From assembly GCA_963693365.1 (NCBI GenBank), contig CAVNZM010000001.1, positions 20,212,001 through 20,276,000 of the forward strand: a stretch of DNA of 64,000 nt, in the 5' to 3' direction. Shown here piece by piece: positions 14,850-25,968 of this stretch. This stretch comes from Amoebidium appalachense. Taxonomy: Eukaryota; Ichthyosporea. Within the stretch, counting starts at the first letter, position 1; each line of letters starts with the position of its first letter. A program made the translations under genes and the position numbers. The notes beneath the pieces are model-generated. The model ran no database searches. It was not told where the DNA came from and saw only the letters and a program-made list of their open reading frames with translations.

Positions 14850-17800
14850 GGGTTATGGGCCCCTCACGTAATGATTCCATCAAGTTCAAGGTCGACATCC
14901 CTCTCTTCACTGGCATTGATAATGATTCAGGCACGGACTACCACACATGGGCCGAAACCATGTATGTCCAGCTTTCTGGTGCTGGTCTTCTCCACACCAT
15001 CGCGCCCAGTACGGAGCACCCGGCTACCCGTGAACAGGTCGACACTGCCCGTTCCTACCTGTGGCAAGCACTCTCGGTTGACGTGCGTTGTATCCTAGGG
15101 TTAACACGCACCACCACACCTGCGGAGATATGGTCGGCCCTATCTGCCCACTACCTGGAGCAATCTGAGGCCAATCAGTACGACCTTATCGGGCTGTACA
15201 TGAATTCTACGCCTGAACCTACGGACACCGCGACGAAATACGCCATGAAACTCCGCGGCTACGTGCGGCGCCTGGCCGATTACGGCACACAAATTGGTGA
15301 TGCTCAAGTGCTGACCAAGCTCACCAACGACCTCGGCAAGGTGCCTTACTACGAAATGCCTGTAATTGCCTACAAGATGACACCCAAGCCTACCGTGATG
15401 GGCCTCCTCCAACAGCTACGGGCATATGAGACCAGCCACCCACGTGCACGTGTGACTACCAGCTCCGGGCCGGCCGCCTTCACCACACGGGCTCCTCAAC
15501 CTGTCATCTGCCACGGCTGCGGCAAACCAGGCCACATCAAGTCTCAGTGCCCCAACGGCAACGGCCAACACAGCAACTCTGGCAACAACCGTGCCAGCAC
15601 CTACCCCAAGGGTTCCTGCGTCAACCACCCACTGTCTACCAGTCACACTACCGCCATGTGCAAGGGGGGCAACCGTGCCAACGGCCGCAAACCTAAGGGT
15701 GGTCCCCTCCCGCCTGGGTCCTGCATCAACCACCCTGCCTCTACTACCCACACTACGGCACAGTGCAAGGGGGGGGCTGCCGCTCCCCGGGCTTTCCTCA
15801 TGTCTAGCAACGACTGTGGCACCAACAAGGTGCTCCTCGACTCTGGAGCCACTGACCATGTGTGCCCCCGGCCCGATGTGTTCATCAACATGCGTGCGGC
15901 GCCTTACTCCACGGTCCAAGTAGCCGACAAGGGTGCATGTGCAGTGCTTGGGGTGGGCGACGTGTTCTTTTCCAGCACCATCGACGGCGTTACTGCGGTG
16001 CATCAGCTGACGGATGTACTCTACGTGCCCTCCATCCCCGACACTCTCATCAGTGTGTTCACGGCAACTACCAACGGTGTTTTACCCCGCTTTGACACCC
16101 GCGGCGGCGTTAAGTTGTGCTACGGCGATCAAATTCTGGCCACCGGCTCGGCTGTCGGCACCAAGCTGTACCACATGGCGGTGTCTCTTCTGCGCGCGGA
16201 CACAACCCCGGACGCCCAAACCACCACTGCTCCGCGTATCCTCAACTTGAAGGTTACTGCCGACCTCAACACGTGGCACTACCGTCTGGGCCATGCTGGC
16301 ATTGACGCTGTACGCTCGGTCATCAAGTCTGCAGGCCTGTTGGTGGGTGGCGGTGCCAAGTCTCCGGGTGTGTGTGAGCCCTGTGCCCTCGGCAAAGCCC
16401 ACCGTGTTGCCTTCTCCGAATCAACTAGCCAAGCTCCCCGGGTCCTAGCCAAGGTTCACAGCGACATCAGCGGCCCCTTCCCTCCCGCGATCGGTGGTGC
16501 TCAGTACTTGGCGACGTTCCACGACGAATTCACCGGCCACACCACGGCCGTGCCCCTCGTCAAGAAGTCGGACACACTGGCTGCATATGTGACGAACCAC
16601 AAGGCGGCGGTTACCCAACACGGTGTTCCCATGCAGGTGTTTCAGTCCGACGGGGGGGGCGAGTACATGGGCACGGCCTTCGGGGACTACAACCGTGAGC
16701 ATGGCATTCGCCATCAGATCACTACCACCGGCTCTCCTCAACAGAATGGGACTGCCGAACGACTGAACCGGACCCTCCTCGACATGGTTCGGGCACTCCT
16801 GCAGCAGTCCGGCCTTCCGGTGGGATTCTGGGCCGAGGCAGCTGTGACCGCGGCTTTTATACGCAACATGCTCCCGTCGCGAGCCACCGGCAGCCAATCG
16901 TCTCCCGCCCTGCTGTGGACCGGCATTCCTCCCGACTACAGCCGGCTCCGTGTCTGGGGCTCTCCCTGCTACGTCCATCAACAGGATACACCGAAACTGG
17001 CGCCTCGTGCCGTCAAGGGCATCTTCGTGGGCTACCCTCCTAACATCAAGGGCTACAAGGTCTGGATTCCAGCAGCACACAAGATGACCGTCAGCCGTGA
17101 CGTGCAGTTCGACGAGGCTGCTATTCTGCACCCCCTCCGTGATGTCCCATCTGATTGGTCGACCGCACCAGCAATTCATCATTTTTTGGAGTCATCTGAT
17201 TCGTCAAATCAGCCAGCCAATCACATCGTCCGGAATGATCAGCAATCTGATTCGTCTCGTCTGTCAGCCAATGGGACAGCGCCGAGTGATCAATTGGACA
17301 TTCCGATCCTGCCCGAGCCTGCACATCGGCTCCCCCGGACGACCCGTAGTGGCGCTGTGTACAACGACCAACGTCGAGGCCCGACTGCCAACGTGGCTGC
17401 TGCTACGGCCCCCCTTGCCCCCCAGGCTACGGCTCCTGCATCAACACCCATCAAGGCTTCCACCATTGTTGTCCCCAAGACTGTCCGGGCTGCACTCAAG
17501 AGTCCCCAGCGTCTGAAATGGGAGGAGGCTGCACACCGTGAGCTCAAGGCCCTGGAAGACAACGGCACCTTCACCCTTGTGCCCCGTCCAGAGGATGGCT
17601 CCACTGTCATTCCGGTCGGCTGGGTCTTTACGGTCAAGCAGGACAACGTCGGCAACGTCACTGCTTTCAAGGCCCGGCTTGTGGCCCGGGGCAACTACCA
17701 GCAGCCTGGCCAGGACTATTTCGTCACCGAGTCACCTGTGGCTGCGCTGGCTACCATCCGGCTGGTTTTGGCTACCTCCGTGGCCCAAGGTCTGCCTCTG

Positions 17801-19018
17801 CGCCACATCGACGTCAACACAGCATTCCTCAACGGCACCGTCAACGAGACCATCTACATTGAGCAGCCCCCTGGCTTCGTCAACCCCTCGGCGCCCCATG
17901 CTGTCGGCTTGCTCCACAAGGCGCTCTACGGCCTAAAACAGGCACCGCGCCAGTGGTATGAGGCCCTCCGTGACCATCTCCTCGACCAAGGCTTCATTGT
18001 GAGTGCTGCTGACCCGTGCCTGTTCATCAAGAATGCCGGGACCCCAACGTTTATTGCCCTTGCTGCCTACGTGGATGACTTCACCGTGACGGCCGCCACT
18101 GATGCGCTCATCGACGATTTTTTCACCAAGCTGGATGCTCGTTTCTCTGCCAAGGACCTGGGTCGTCCTACCCTGCTCATCGGGCACACTCTTACCTGGC
18201 TGGAGGACGGGTCTCTGCGTCTGGGCCATCGTCAACACATCATCGACTTGGCTGCCCGTTTTCGTCTCACCCACATGTCCGGCACCAAGACCCCCATCGT
18301 CCCGGGCCAGGCCAGTGAAAGCAACAAGACCCCAGCCTACAGCAAGAAGGAGGACTATGCCAGCCTGGTCGGTGCCCTGCTGTGGATTGCGCGTACCACC
18401 CGCCCCGACATTTCCCAGGCTCTGGGAGTCCTTACTCGACACATTCATGCGCCCACCGTCACCCACTGGACTATGGCTACCAGAGTTGTAAGCTACCTGC
18501 TGGCCACCATCGACCTGGGTATTGTCTACCGTCCCGGCCCCCCCAACCTTGTTGGCTACTCCGACTCCGACTACGCCGAGGACCGCGACACCCGGCGCTC
18601 CACCACGGGCTATGTCTTCTTCATCAACTCCTCCCCTGTGTCCTGGGTGTCTCGGCTCCAGTCCATCACCACCCACAGCTCCACTGAGGCTGAATTTGTG
18701 GCCATGTCTGCTGCTACGAACGAGGCCCTATGGCTCAACTATGTGATGGACGACCTGGGCCTTAATCCTATCAATGAGCCCACCCCGGTGCCCATCCATG
18801 GGGACAATGAGTCTGCCCGGGCCCTGCTGGACACCCTGGGGGTTAAGCCCAAGACCAAGCACATCGACGTCCGCTACTGCTCCGTCAAGGAACATCACCT
18901 GCTGGGCAACATCACTGTGGTCCCGGTGGCTTCTGCTGACAACAAGGCCGACATGTTCACCAAGGCCCTGTCTGCCTCTTTCTTCACCAAGGCCGTGGGG
19001 ATGCTCAACATGTGCTGA
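14714..19018 (+). CDS. gag-pol: Copia gag-pol polyprotein
   Basis: 1,434 residues, intact. An N-terminal coiled-coil-like segment (about 1-40, Leu/Gln-rich, encoded by the LTR) and a gag body are followed by a CCHC knuckle (CHGCGKPGHIKSQC, about residue 266) and two repeats of C-x2-H-x6-H-x4-C (CVNHPLSTSHTTAMC and CINHPASTTHTTAQC). The protease has DSGATDH (Asp about 376). The integrase has an HHCC zinc region and catalytic D584, D646 and E682 (D-61-D-35-E). The reverse transcriptase has YVDD at about 1119-1122. The RNase H has YSDSDYAEDRDTRRSTTGY and the STEAEF motif. The single frame implies gag and pol are made as one product or balanced by another mechanism. All catalytic residues seen are intact, so activity is plausible. 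Confidence 0.96.
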   Translation: MSDNLQLQQLVQLLEQRLASQDAIISDLQKEQRALELASMNTMSNRVMGPSRNDSIKFKVDIPLFTGIDNDSGTDYHTWAETMYVQLSGAGLLHTIAPSTEHPATREQVDTARSYLWQALSVDVRCILGLTRTTTPAEIWSALSAHYLEQSEANQYDLIGLYMNSTPEPTDTATKYAMKLRGYVRRLADYGTQIGDAQVLTKLTNDLGKVPYYEMPVIAYKMTPKPTVMGLLQQLRAYETSHPRARVTTSSGPAAFTTRAPQPVICHGCGKPGHIKSQCPNGNGQHSNSGNNRASTYPKGSCVNHPLSTSHTTAMCKGGNRANGRKPKGGPLPPGSCINHPASTTHTTAQCKGGAAAPRAFLMSSNDCGTNKVLLDSGATDHVCPRPDVFINMRAAPYSTVQVADKGACAVLGVGDVFFSSTIDGVTAVHQLTDVLYVPSIPDTLISVFTATTNGVLPRFDTRGGVKLCYGDQILATGSAVGTKLYHMAVSLLRADTTPDAQTTTAPRILNLKVTADLNTWHYRLGHAGIDAVRSVIKSAGLLVGGGAKSPGVCEPCALGKAHRVAFSESTSQAPRVLAKVHSDISGPFPPAIGGAQYLATFHDEFTGHTTAVPLVKKSDTLAAYVTNHKAAVTQHGVPMQVFQSDGGGEYMGTAFGDYNREHGIRHQITTTGSPQQNGTAERLNRTLLDMVRALLQQSGLPVGFWAEAAVTAAFIRNMLPSRATGSQSSPALLWTGIPPDYSRLRVWGSPCYVHQQDTPKLAPRAVKGIFVGYPPNIKGYKVWIPAAHKMTVSRDVQFDEAAILHPLRDVPSDWSTAPAIHHFLESSDSSNQPANHIVRNDQQSDSSRLSANGTAPSDQLDIPILPEPAHRLPRTTRSGAVYNDQRRGPTANVAAATAPLAPQATAPASTPIKASTIVVPKTVRAALKSPQRLKWEEAAHRELKALEDNGTFTLVPRPEDGSTVIPVGWVFTVKQDNVGNVTAFKARLVARGNYQQPGQDYFVTESPVAALATIRLVLATSVAQGLPLRHIDVNTAFLNGTVNETIYIEQPPGFVNPSAPHAVGLLHKALYGLKQAPRQWYEALRDHLLDQGFIVSAADPCLFIKNAGTPTFIALAAYVDDFTVTAATDALIDDFFTKLDARFSAKDLGRPTLLIGHTLTWLEDGSLRLGHRQHIIDLAARFRLTHMSGTKTPIVPGQASESNKTPAYSKKEDYASLVGALLWIARTTRPDISQALGVLTRHIHAPTVTHWTMATRVVSYLLATIDLGIVYRPGPPNLVGYSDSDYAEDRDTRRSTTGYVFFINSSPVSWVSRLQSITTHSSTEAEFVAMSAATNEALWLNYVMDDLGLNPINEPTPVPIHGDNESARALLDTLGVKPKTKHIDVRYCSVKEHHLLGNITVVPVASADNKADMFTKALSASFFTKAVGMLNMC

Positions 19019-19054
19019 GCACCCGTCATCAACCAACTGCGCCCTCATACTTCA

Positions 19055-19204
19055 GGGGGGGGGAGAGAGTTGCATCCGACTGTGCAACTACGTGTACCAT
19101 ACTAAAATTGAGTAGGGGAATCTTTATTGTCTGTATTTTGTGCACCTGAAGCACTCGAGCTCAGTTGCATTAATTCATACCACAATTATCCAATTGAGTA
19201 GGGG
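19055..19204 (+). promoter_or_regulatory. Polypurine tracts before the 3' LTR
   Basis: GAGTAGGGG at 19196-19204 abuts the LTR and is the best plus-strand priming site. The same 9-mer occurs at 19110-19118, and a G9AGAGAG tract lies at 19055-19069, giving three purine tracts in 150 bp. Confidence 0.65.
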
Positions 19205-19970
19205 TGTTGGAGTACACTGGTACTCCCGGCTAGCAATGTCTGTTAGAGAAAGTTTCTGAGCAATTGAATAACTGTTTCAACACTCACTCGAGTGCATAGA
19301 GCTTTTGTTTACGGTCATATTCATATATGGTAGTTATATGTTTGAGCCAAAACTGTACCAATGACGAGCTTCACTAGCAACGTGCTAATTGTGCTCTCTT
19401 TTCGGCTATTCCCGGTTCAGATGATGTCATGTCTATATTTGCCACAGGATTCTATTCTTAGAGTGGTAGTGTGCTTTATTCCCGGATATTCTCAGAATAT
19501 TTTTAGTTGTGTGAAGCAAGATTTACGTTTAACTGCAATTGGTGTGTTAAACACGTTTATTTGTGTGCTTTAGTGCAAGTTAACTAGCCACTCAACGTGC
19601 ACAGTTAACTTTTATATCTTTAACGACTTGTTTTCATTGTGCTCTCTTTTCGGCCATGCTGTACATGGCCCACCACCAGGGTGCACACGAGGCCACCATG
19701 AGGTGGCCAACGACTATATAAAGCAGTGCCTCCCATGTCACAAACATGGGAAGCAGAACGTTTGATTTACACTTTTCTACTGTCGTTTCCAGTGCACAAA
19801 ACACATAGACTAGTTACCCATCATACACGACACTATGTCTGACAACTTACAGTTGCAGCAACTAGTCCAACTACTGGAGCAGAGGTTGGCCTCACAAGAT
19901 GCAATCATTTCTGACTTACAGAAGGAACAACGTGCACTAGAACTAGCTTCTATGAACACAATGTCCAACA
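19205..19970 (+). repeat. 3' LTR of the copia element
   Basis: Matches 14079-14849 except for the block replacement near 19395 and the loss of six bases near 19690. A TATA box lies at 19715-19721. It also carries the gag ATG (19835) plus 45 codons. Confidence 0.93.
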
Positions 19971-20402
19971 GTACGCTGTGACGTTGGGGTAGTCTCGTAG
20001 TTCAAGCTCCTCGTAGGTGACTTGAATCTGGATGACGCGGGCCTCCTTCTCTGCCACATAAGCCATACGCAGGTTGTGGAAGACTTCTCCACCGTGAACA
20101 CCGTCTTGCATCTGGCCGGAGTCGTAGAGCTCTGTCGGATGGACGGACTGGTTGAGGATCTGGTCGAGGACGTCGGCAGCTTTCTTGTAGGAGTCCTGTG
20201 TGCCGTAGCCTAGCCACTGGTTGGCATCAGAGCCATCAACCCACTGTGGTCTCTTGATGGCATCAACGAATTTCTCGGCGATGGTGGTTCTTATGAAACG
20301 GTGGATGAGTAGCTCCCACTCGAAATAGTTGAGACGCTTCTCATCCTTCTTCTCGGACGGATTCCATTGTGGAAGGTTGATGTACGACGGTTTGTCAGTC
20401 AT
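19971..20402 (-). pseudogene. Older copia-like element: 5' part of gag
   Basis: Starts MTDKPSYINLPQWNPSEKKD at 20402 and is open to the insertion point, where it ends in ...NVTAY. After removal of the copia element the frame continues at 14073 as LTRLQRLATTLACLDEP without a lost base. It is gag-like by position and by the zinc knuckle downstream; the N-terminal part itself is not recognisable. 19971-19975 is also the right copy of the GTACG duplication. Confidence 0.75.
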
Positions 20403-21183
20403 GGTTGAAGCAGTATGTACGGAGGAATTTCGCGGTTGTAACGAGATTGTGTGTTAGCGTGCAAAGGGGCCGTAAACCTGTTGTTTTGTGTGGGTAAACG
20501 GAGAAGCAGAGAGCACAGATGGGTGTTATGTTATACACAACACAGAGACACACGGGAGAAACACAACCGGAGAGGTGGAACGATTACTGGAACCATAGGA
20601 AACGAATTCGACTGCTTGATATTTATTTCAAGATGAAGTTCCATTTATACTCAGGAATGTGAAATCGATAAACCAATCAAAAGAACGAAAACTCTATTTT
20701 CCAATCAGAAAGACGAAAACTATGAGGGTAAAATAAATCGATCGAAATGCCTGTCGACACATAGAAGATAAAACGCAATCCTCTAATGAAAGTAATCTTC
20801 TAATAAAAGTACGGAAACATTTAACAAAATGAAACCACTTATGTATCTATTAGTTTACATCATATATTTATACATGTTCTTAACATAACACGTCTAAATA
20901 TAAGTATTCCTAATAGTTGGGGAACATAGAACAATTCTACGTCGTGGGAAAAGAAGGAAAAGGAATGAGGATAGAAAGGAATGGAATGGGAAAGGAATCG
21001 AGTAGAATTAATGAGGAATGTAGGTTACTATATTTGGGAAAATATAACGAGACCTGATTGGACTACATATTTAGATATTGACGCAAACAACAATACGTGT
21101 GCGCGGGCTAAATATCTCGATGTGTGCACAGATCTAGCCAGTAGAGTATCCTACCATTTAGTTAGAGGTTACTATTAAATTTC
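20403..21183. other. Leader region of the older element; AT-rich, no gene
   Basis: Lies between the gag start at 20402 and the palindrome. Contains CCAATCA-type motifs at about 20673 and 20700. No primer-binding site was convincingly identified. Confidence 0.45.
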
Positions 21184-21545
21184 CTCACTAACTAAAGGTA
21201 CCAAGGGGAATAAAATTTCTATGAAAGACACTAAATTTTTCTTTAAAATAAGGTGCTTGTCACAAATAGAAGTTTATAAGTTTTATTTTTTGTAAATGGC
21301 TGAAAATCCTCGCTATGTAAAAAGGGTTTACCTATAATACCTAATACCCCCCCGGAACAAATCTAGCCAGGAGAGTATCCTACCATATTCGGGGGGTATT
21401 AGGTATTATAGGTAAACCCTTTTTACATAGCGAGCATTTTCAGCCATTTATGAATTACAAAAGTGGTTACATGCACCTTATTTTCAAGTAAAATTTAGTG
21501 TCTTTCCTATAAATTTTATTCCCCTTTGTACCTTTAGTTAGTGAG
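21184..21545. repeat. Large palindrome, arms about 160-170 bp, 35-nt loop
   Basis: The left arm 21184-21354 and right arm 21390-21545 are near-complementary with scattered mismatches and short indels. The tips read CTCACTAACTAAAGGTAC and the centre reads TAATACCCCCC. The loop 21355-21389 contains ATCTAGCCAG(G/T)AGAGTATCC, which also occurs just outside the left arm at 21132-21157. Possible foldback MITE or a hairpin of the older element. Confidence 0.88.
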
Positions 21546-21681
21546 CATTGTGCACACGGAAACAGAAAGGAAAGAAAGAAAGGAAGAAAGGAAAAGGGAA
21601 AAGGAAACAAACTACAACAAACTAATAAACATATATAAAAACTCAACTTCTAAGTCTTGCCGTTAATCATGGGAAGATGAC

Positions 21682-21835
21682 AGGGGGGGGGGGGGGGGGG
21701 GGGGGGGGGGGAGGGAGGGAGAGAGTGGGAAAAGAAAGAAAGGGGGAAAAACTCCCTTATTTAACTACGCACAAGCCCCCTCCCCCCTCTCCCCCTGACC
21801 GTAGGGCCTCTTCCCCTTTTCCCCCGGCGCTACCC

Positions 21836-21866
<31 letters not shown>

Positions 21867-22017
21867 AAAAAAAAAGAGAGAGAGAGAGAAAGGAAGAAGG
21901 AAAAAAAGAATGGAAACCTACATAGAAGAAGATGGAGTATATGTGCCCCTAAAGCCCTTTTCTCAGCACTGCAGATTGCCTCCCCCAAGCCCCAGGTCAT
22001 CTTCGGGAAGCGCGTCA
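21682..22017 (-). repeat. Direct repeat copy 2 at the 5' side of the older retroelement (possible LTR)
   Basis: Second copy of 12791-13102. It has longer C and A runs (around 21835-21875) but the same unique parts, e.g. GAAACCTACATAGAAGAAGA. Divergence begins right after CGCGTCA. Confidence 0.6.
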
Positions 22018-22559
22018 TTTCCCTTCTCAAAAAAAGAAAAAAGGAGGGGGAAAGAAAAAAGACCGGGAAGCTTTGTTGACCCTTTTTTTAGTGGTCGACG
22101 TCTTCAATAATACTCAGCACTACTACAGTCTTTAAAATTTGGTGGGTCCGTATCCCCTGAGGATCCTACGGTACCCCACCCCCCTAGGCCTCCAGAATGT
22201 ATCCATCGAAGTTCTTAACAAAAGGATAGAAAGCATAGTCTCCCCCACCCCCTCAGTCCTCGCCCTTAGTCACTAGGCCTGCTTCGAAGAATCCGGTGCT
22301 CTCTATATCTTCTTCCATCATATGCCCTATCCACCCCCCCAAAAATGTGAATGGAACAACTTGAATTATTTAGAAGGACACGGCTAAATAGTGCCTTCTT
22401 CCACTCGTTGCCAGTCCTGAACGCCATACATTAAATCTTCTATTCCGCTTATTAGGTTTGTCACCTATCTCCCTCATACCAGTATTAAGGCCTACATTGT
22501 GCGTCTAGAACAAGCGCCCGGGGTATTTCCTCCTTCAACTTGATTTCGTTCAGTCCCCC

Positions 22560-22596
<37 letters not shown>

Positions 22597-23363
22597 CCCC
22601 CCCCCCCCTCCCCCCGCCTCCGCGGGGCCCTCAACCCTTCCCGCCAAAGAGCTTCTCCGCGTATAAGCCTATTTGTAATCTGTACATCCGGGCTGCTGTG
22701 CACGGCCCACACATTCAAATAAAAAATTTTCCCTGCACCAGGCGCGCTGGGAGCCTCGAGGGCCTTGGACTCGTCTATTATTAGCTCGTGCGTTGCCAGG
22801 AGTCCTGACTCAGTGACTACATTCCAGAAAGGAGTATGCTCATTTCAATTGGTTCGTTTCGCGGATATTCCAAATCCCCCTAAACTACCCCTTTGGGCAT
22901 TCTTAATTTTCGAATTTCGATTTAGAAAGTTTCAGAGGCGTCGCGATGTTTCTAACCAATCCAGCCAAGATAGTTCTGTTACATACAAGGTTTGATCAAT
23001 CAATAAATAAAATAAAAAATCAGACAATAAATTGCATAAAGGCCCTCCTGGCCTGAAGAGTCTCCAACTTTCATAAACATTTGCTCCTGTAGCGACAAAC
23101 CTAATCATTCTAATATACAATATACAATGTACATATGAAAATCATTAATGACTGAAAATTCATGAATATTCAGATACGCCCCATCATCATGTGTCTAGGA
23201 GCTCCAATTTTTTATACCACACCAAATATGGCAAAGAATACATTCCTGAGGTTTTTCCGCTCGAAGTCAAACTGCGGGAGCGCAGACTCAGCCAGTTTTG
23301 TTTTGGTTTGTTTCCGGGTAGAGTCTCAGATTAGCGGTGTGTGCGTATTAGACTCTAGGGAGG
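22018..23363. other. Intergenic, possible degraded repeat DNA
   Basis: No gene recognised. A C-tract at 22559-22615 and unique sequence. Short minus-strand ORFs around 22485-22718 have no recognisable domain. The last part precedes the glycosyltransferase start. Confidence 0.5.
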
Positions 23364-25259
23364 ATGGGGCAGGCGAGGCAAAGAAAGGTCGCCGAAAAGG
23401 CCGCGGCCCCGGCAAAGCCACCTCCCAGCACCAAAACAAAGCCAAGCAAAACATCACCCTTTCTATATCTCGTTCCCATAATCCTTCTCCTAGGGCTAGG
23501 CTATCTTTTCCTTTTGCCAAACGCAGGACCCGCAGCTACACACACTGAACTCTCTAGCGAAGCGCTCACCCTTCGTGGGGACAACTTCTCTCTTGCAATC
23601 ACAACCACGTGGCGCGGTGTGCCCATGGACTGGGCCGAGGCCTGGCTGCAGTGGCACCTTGCACTGGGGTTTGATAGGGCCTACCTTTTCTTTGACGACC
23701 CCAAGTTCGACCGGGAAGTCATTGATGCGCTTTCTGCCTCCCCTCTGTACAAGGACTACCTATACATAACTGAGTCAAACTCCACCTATCGCGAGAAATA
23801 CTGGACACCGTGCGAAGCGAACCAGCCGTGTGATAGACCCAAGGCCGACCAAGACATGCTTCCCATGCTTGGTGCACACTTAGACACAGAGCACACAGCA
23901 CGCCAGATGCTTTACACCACTAGGTCGGCACAGCAGGCGGCGGCTGATAATGTCGACTGGCTTCTTCACATCGACTCGGACGAGTTGTTTCACCTGCAGG
24001 ACTTGGACCTGAAAGCATTAGACAACATCAACCCCGTCCCAAATAAGGCCGGAAATGCACGTGATCTGTTCAAGGAACTTAGCAGTAGGAGATACACACA
24101 CGCAGCCTTCTTTAACGATGAGAATCTTCCGGAGAATCCCAACTTTACAAAGAAGAACCTGCTTAAGACCCCGTTCCACCAGATCACCCTGTTTAAGAAG
24201 AACCCAATCATTATGACCGGACCACAGCTGGGAGCCAAGCAACGGTAAGCACCCCCCCCCCCCCCCCCCCCCCCCTTCCCCCTCCCCTCCCCCCCTCCCC
24301 CCCCCCCCCTTTCCCCCTCGCCCGTGCCCTCCCCTTCCCCCCCCCCCCCCCCCTCCCCTCCCCCCCCCCCCAAAAAAAAAAGAAAAAAAAAGTGCCCCAC
24401 TCTCCCCCCCTCCCCCCCACTCCCACACACACACACATACCCTATGCCCCCTCCGCTCCCTCCCCCCCCCCCCCCCCCCCCCCCCCGAGTTGTGTAAAGA
24501 CCGCAGGGGGCGGCCAACTCCCACTCATCATGATTGTGTTTGTCGTGTTTACATGACACCTCTGTGCACTCTGCTCCCTTAGAACCTGTACAAAACAACC
24601 CCCCCCTCCCCCCTCCCCCCCCCCCCCCCCTGAAGCTCCCACAACGTCACTCCACCCACCGCCCAATCCCACCGGCGTGCATCTCCTGGTCTCTCCCCCT
24701 CTTCCCCTGTCCTCCCCCCCCCCCCTCCCCCCCCTCCCCCTGCCACCCCTTCCCGCCCACCACCTTATTCCATTTTAAAAAATTTAAATTTATTCATCTA
24801 CTTAACTGCCAGACACCAGGCACATACGTTTAACACGTATGCATACCAAATCTCTTATTGACTTTCAGAATTACTGCCTAACAGTTATCACACCTTGTTT
24901 CTGCTTCCCCCCCCCCCCCCCCCCTCCTCCCCCCCCCCCCCCTCCCCTTCCCCTCCCCCCCCCCTCCCCCCCCCCCCCTTCCCCCTCCCCCCCGTCTCTT
25001 CCCTCCTCCCCCCCCTCCCCCCCCACCTCCCCCAACTGACAAACCCATGCACAACCAATTCTCTTCCCCTTTTTCAACACCCCATTTCCCTTGTTGTGGT
25101 TTTGCCTCAGGCAGTGGCTCTAGTACTTGAGCGGAAGCATGTCTTGGGGTTTGCACTTGAGACTTGACACTCTTGCCTCGTGCTGGTGCACTGTGTACTG
25201 CCTTTCCCTCCCATTTCCAACCACCACCACCATCACCGACATCACCACTCACTGGATAC

Positions 25260-25297
<38 letters not shown>

Positions 25298-25930
25298 CCG
25301 CCGCCGCCGCCACGGCCGGCGCGCCACCACTGCCGCCAACCACCCAACCACTCTAACATCCTCCGCTCCACGCCCCCCGCCCCCAACCTCTCTCTCTACA
25401 CCCCCCCCCCCCTCCCCCCCTGCCCCCCTGCCCCTCCCGCCCTCCCTCCCCCCCCCCCCCCCTCCCCCCACTTTGCTCACCCAACCCACCCTGTCACAGG
25501 TGGGAAAACGAGCACGATGGCAACGGCTTCTTCCTTGGCTACATGTGCGGCAAGGGAGCAGTGAACATCAAGCGCTGGCACAAGGTCTTTGGCAAGCACC
25601 GCTATGTGCAGCCCATGCACGTGGTGCGCTTTGCCGTCAACGAGGCCCATGCCCCCCGGGTGGCCGACATCATAAATCAAGGCATGGATTATTTCTTCCC
25701 TGCCATCGACCCCAAGAAGGTGAAGATTGCGGCCCACGTCCAGAAGGCGATGTAAGGACCCCCCCTTTCCCCCCCATGCCATGCTGCATGCTTTAAGGTT
25801 GCTGCCCCCCCTCGGTATGCCAGCATCTATTCTTGTTTTTAGTCACTTTTTCCTAAGCACACACAGACATCCACGCAAGCGTTAACAAATGCCACTTTCA
25901 TGTTATCCCTTGCCTCCTCCTCTTCCCCCC

Positions 25931-25968
<38 letters not shown>

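Larger units (their letters stand above)
14079..19970 (+). mobile_element. Complete Ty1/copia LTR retrotransposon
   Basis: 5,892 bp, starting TG and ending CA, with two LTRs of 771 and 766 bp, one uninterrupted gag-pol ORF and an exact 5-bp target duplication. The domain order is gag, protease, integrase, reverse transcriptase, RNase H, the Copia order (Pseudoviridae). LTRs differ only by one block (10 versus 11 bp) and a 6-bp indel by my reading, so insertion looks recent. It is inserted, opposite in orientation, into the gag of an older element. Confidence 0.95.

Noticed and set aside
15416-18676. Antisense ORFs of up to 247 codons inside the copia element
   Set aside because: Shadows of the GC-biased gag-pol codons; no domain is recognisable.
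22485-22718. Minus-strand ORF beside a poly-C tract, considered as a transposase remnant
   Set aside because: Only a short non-repetitive part and no DDE or other motif.
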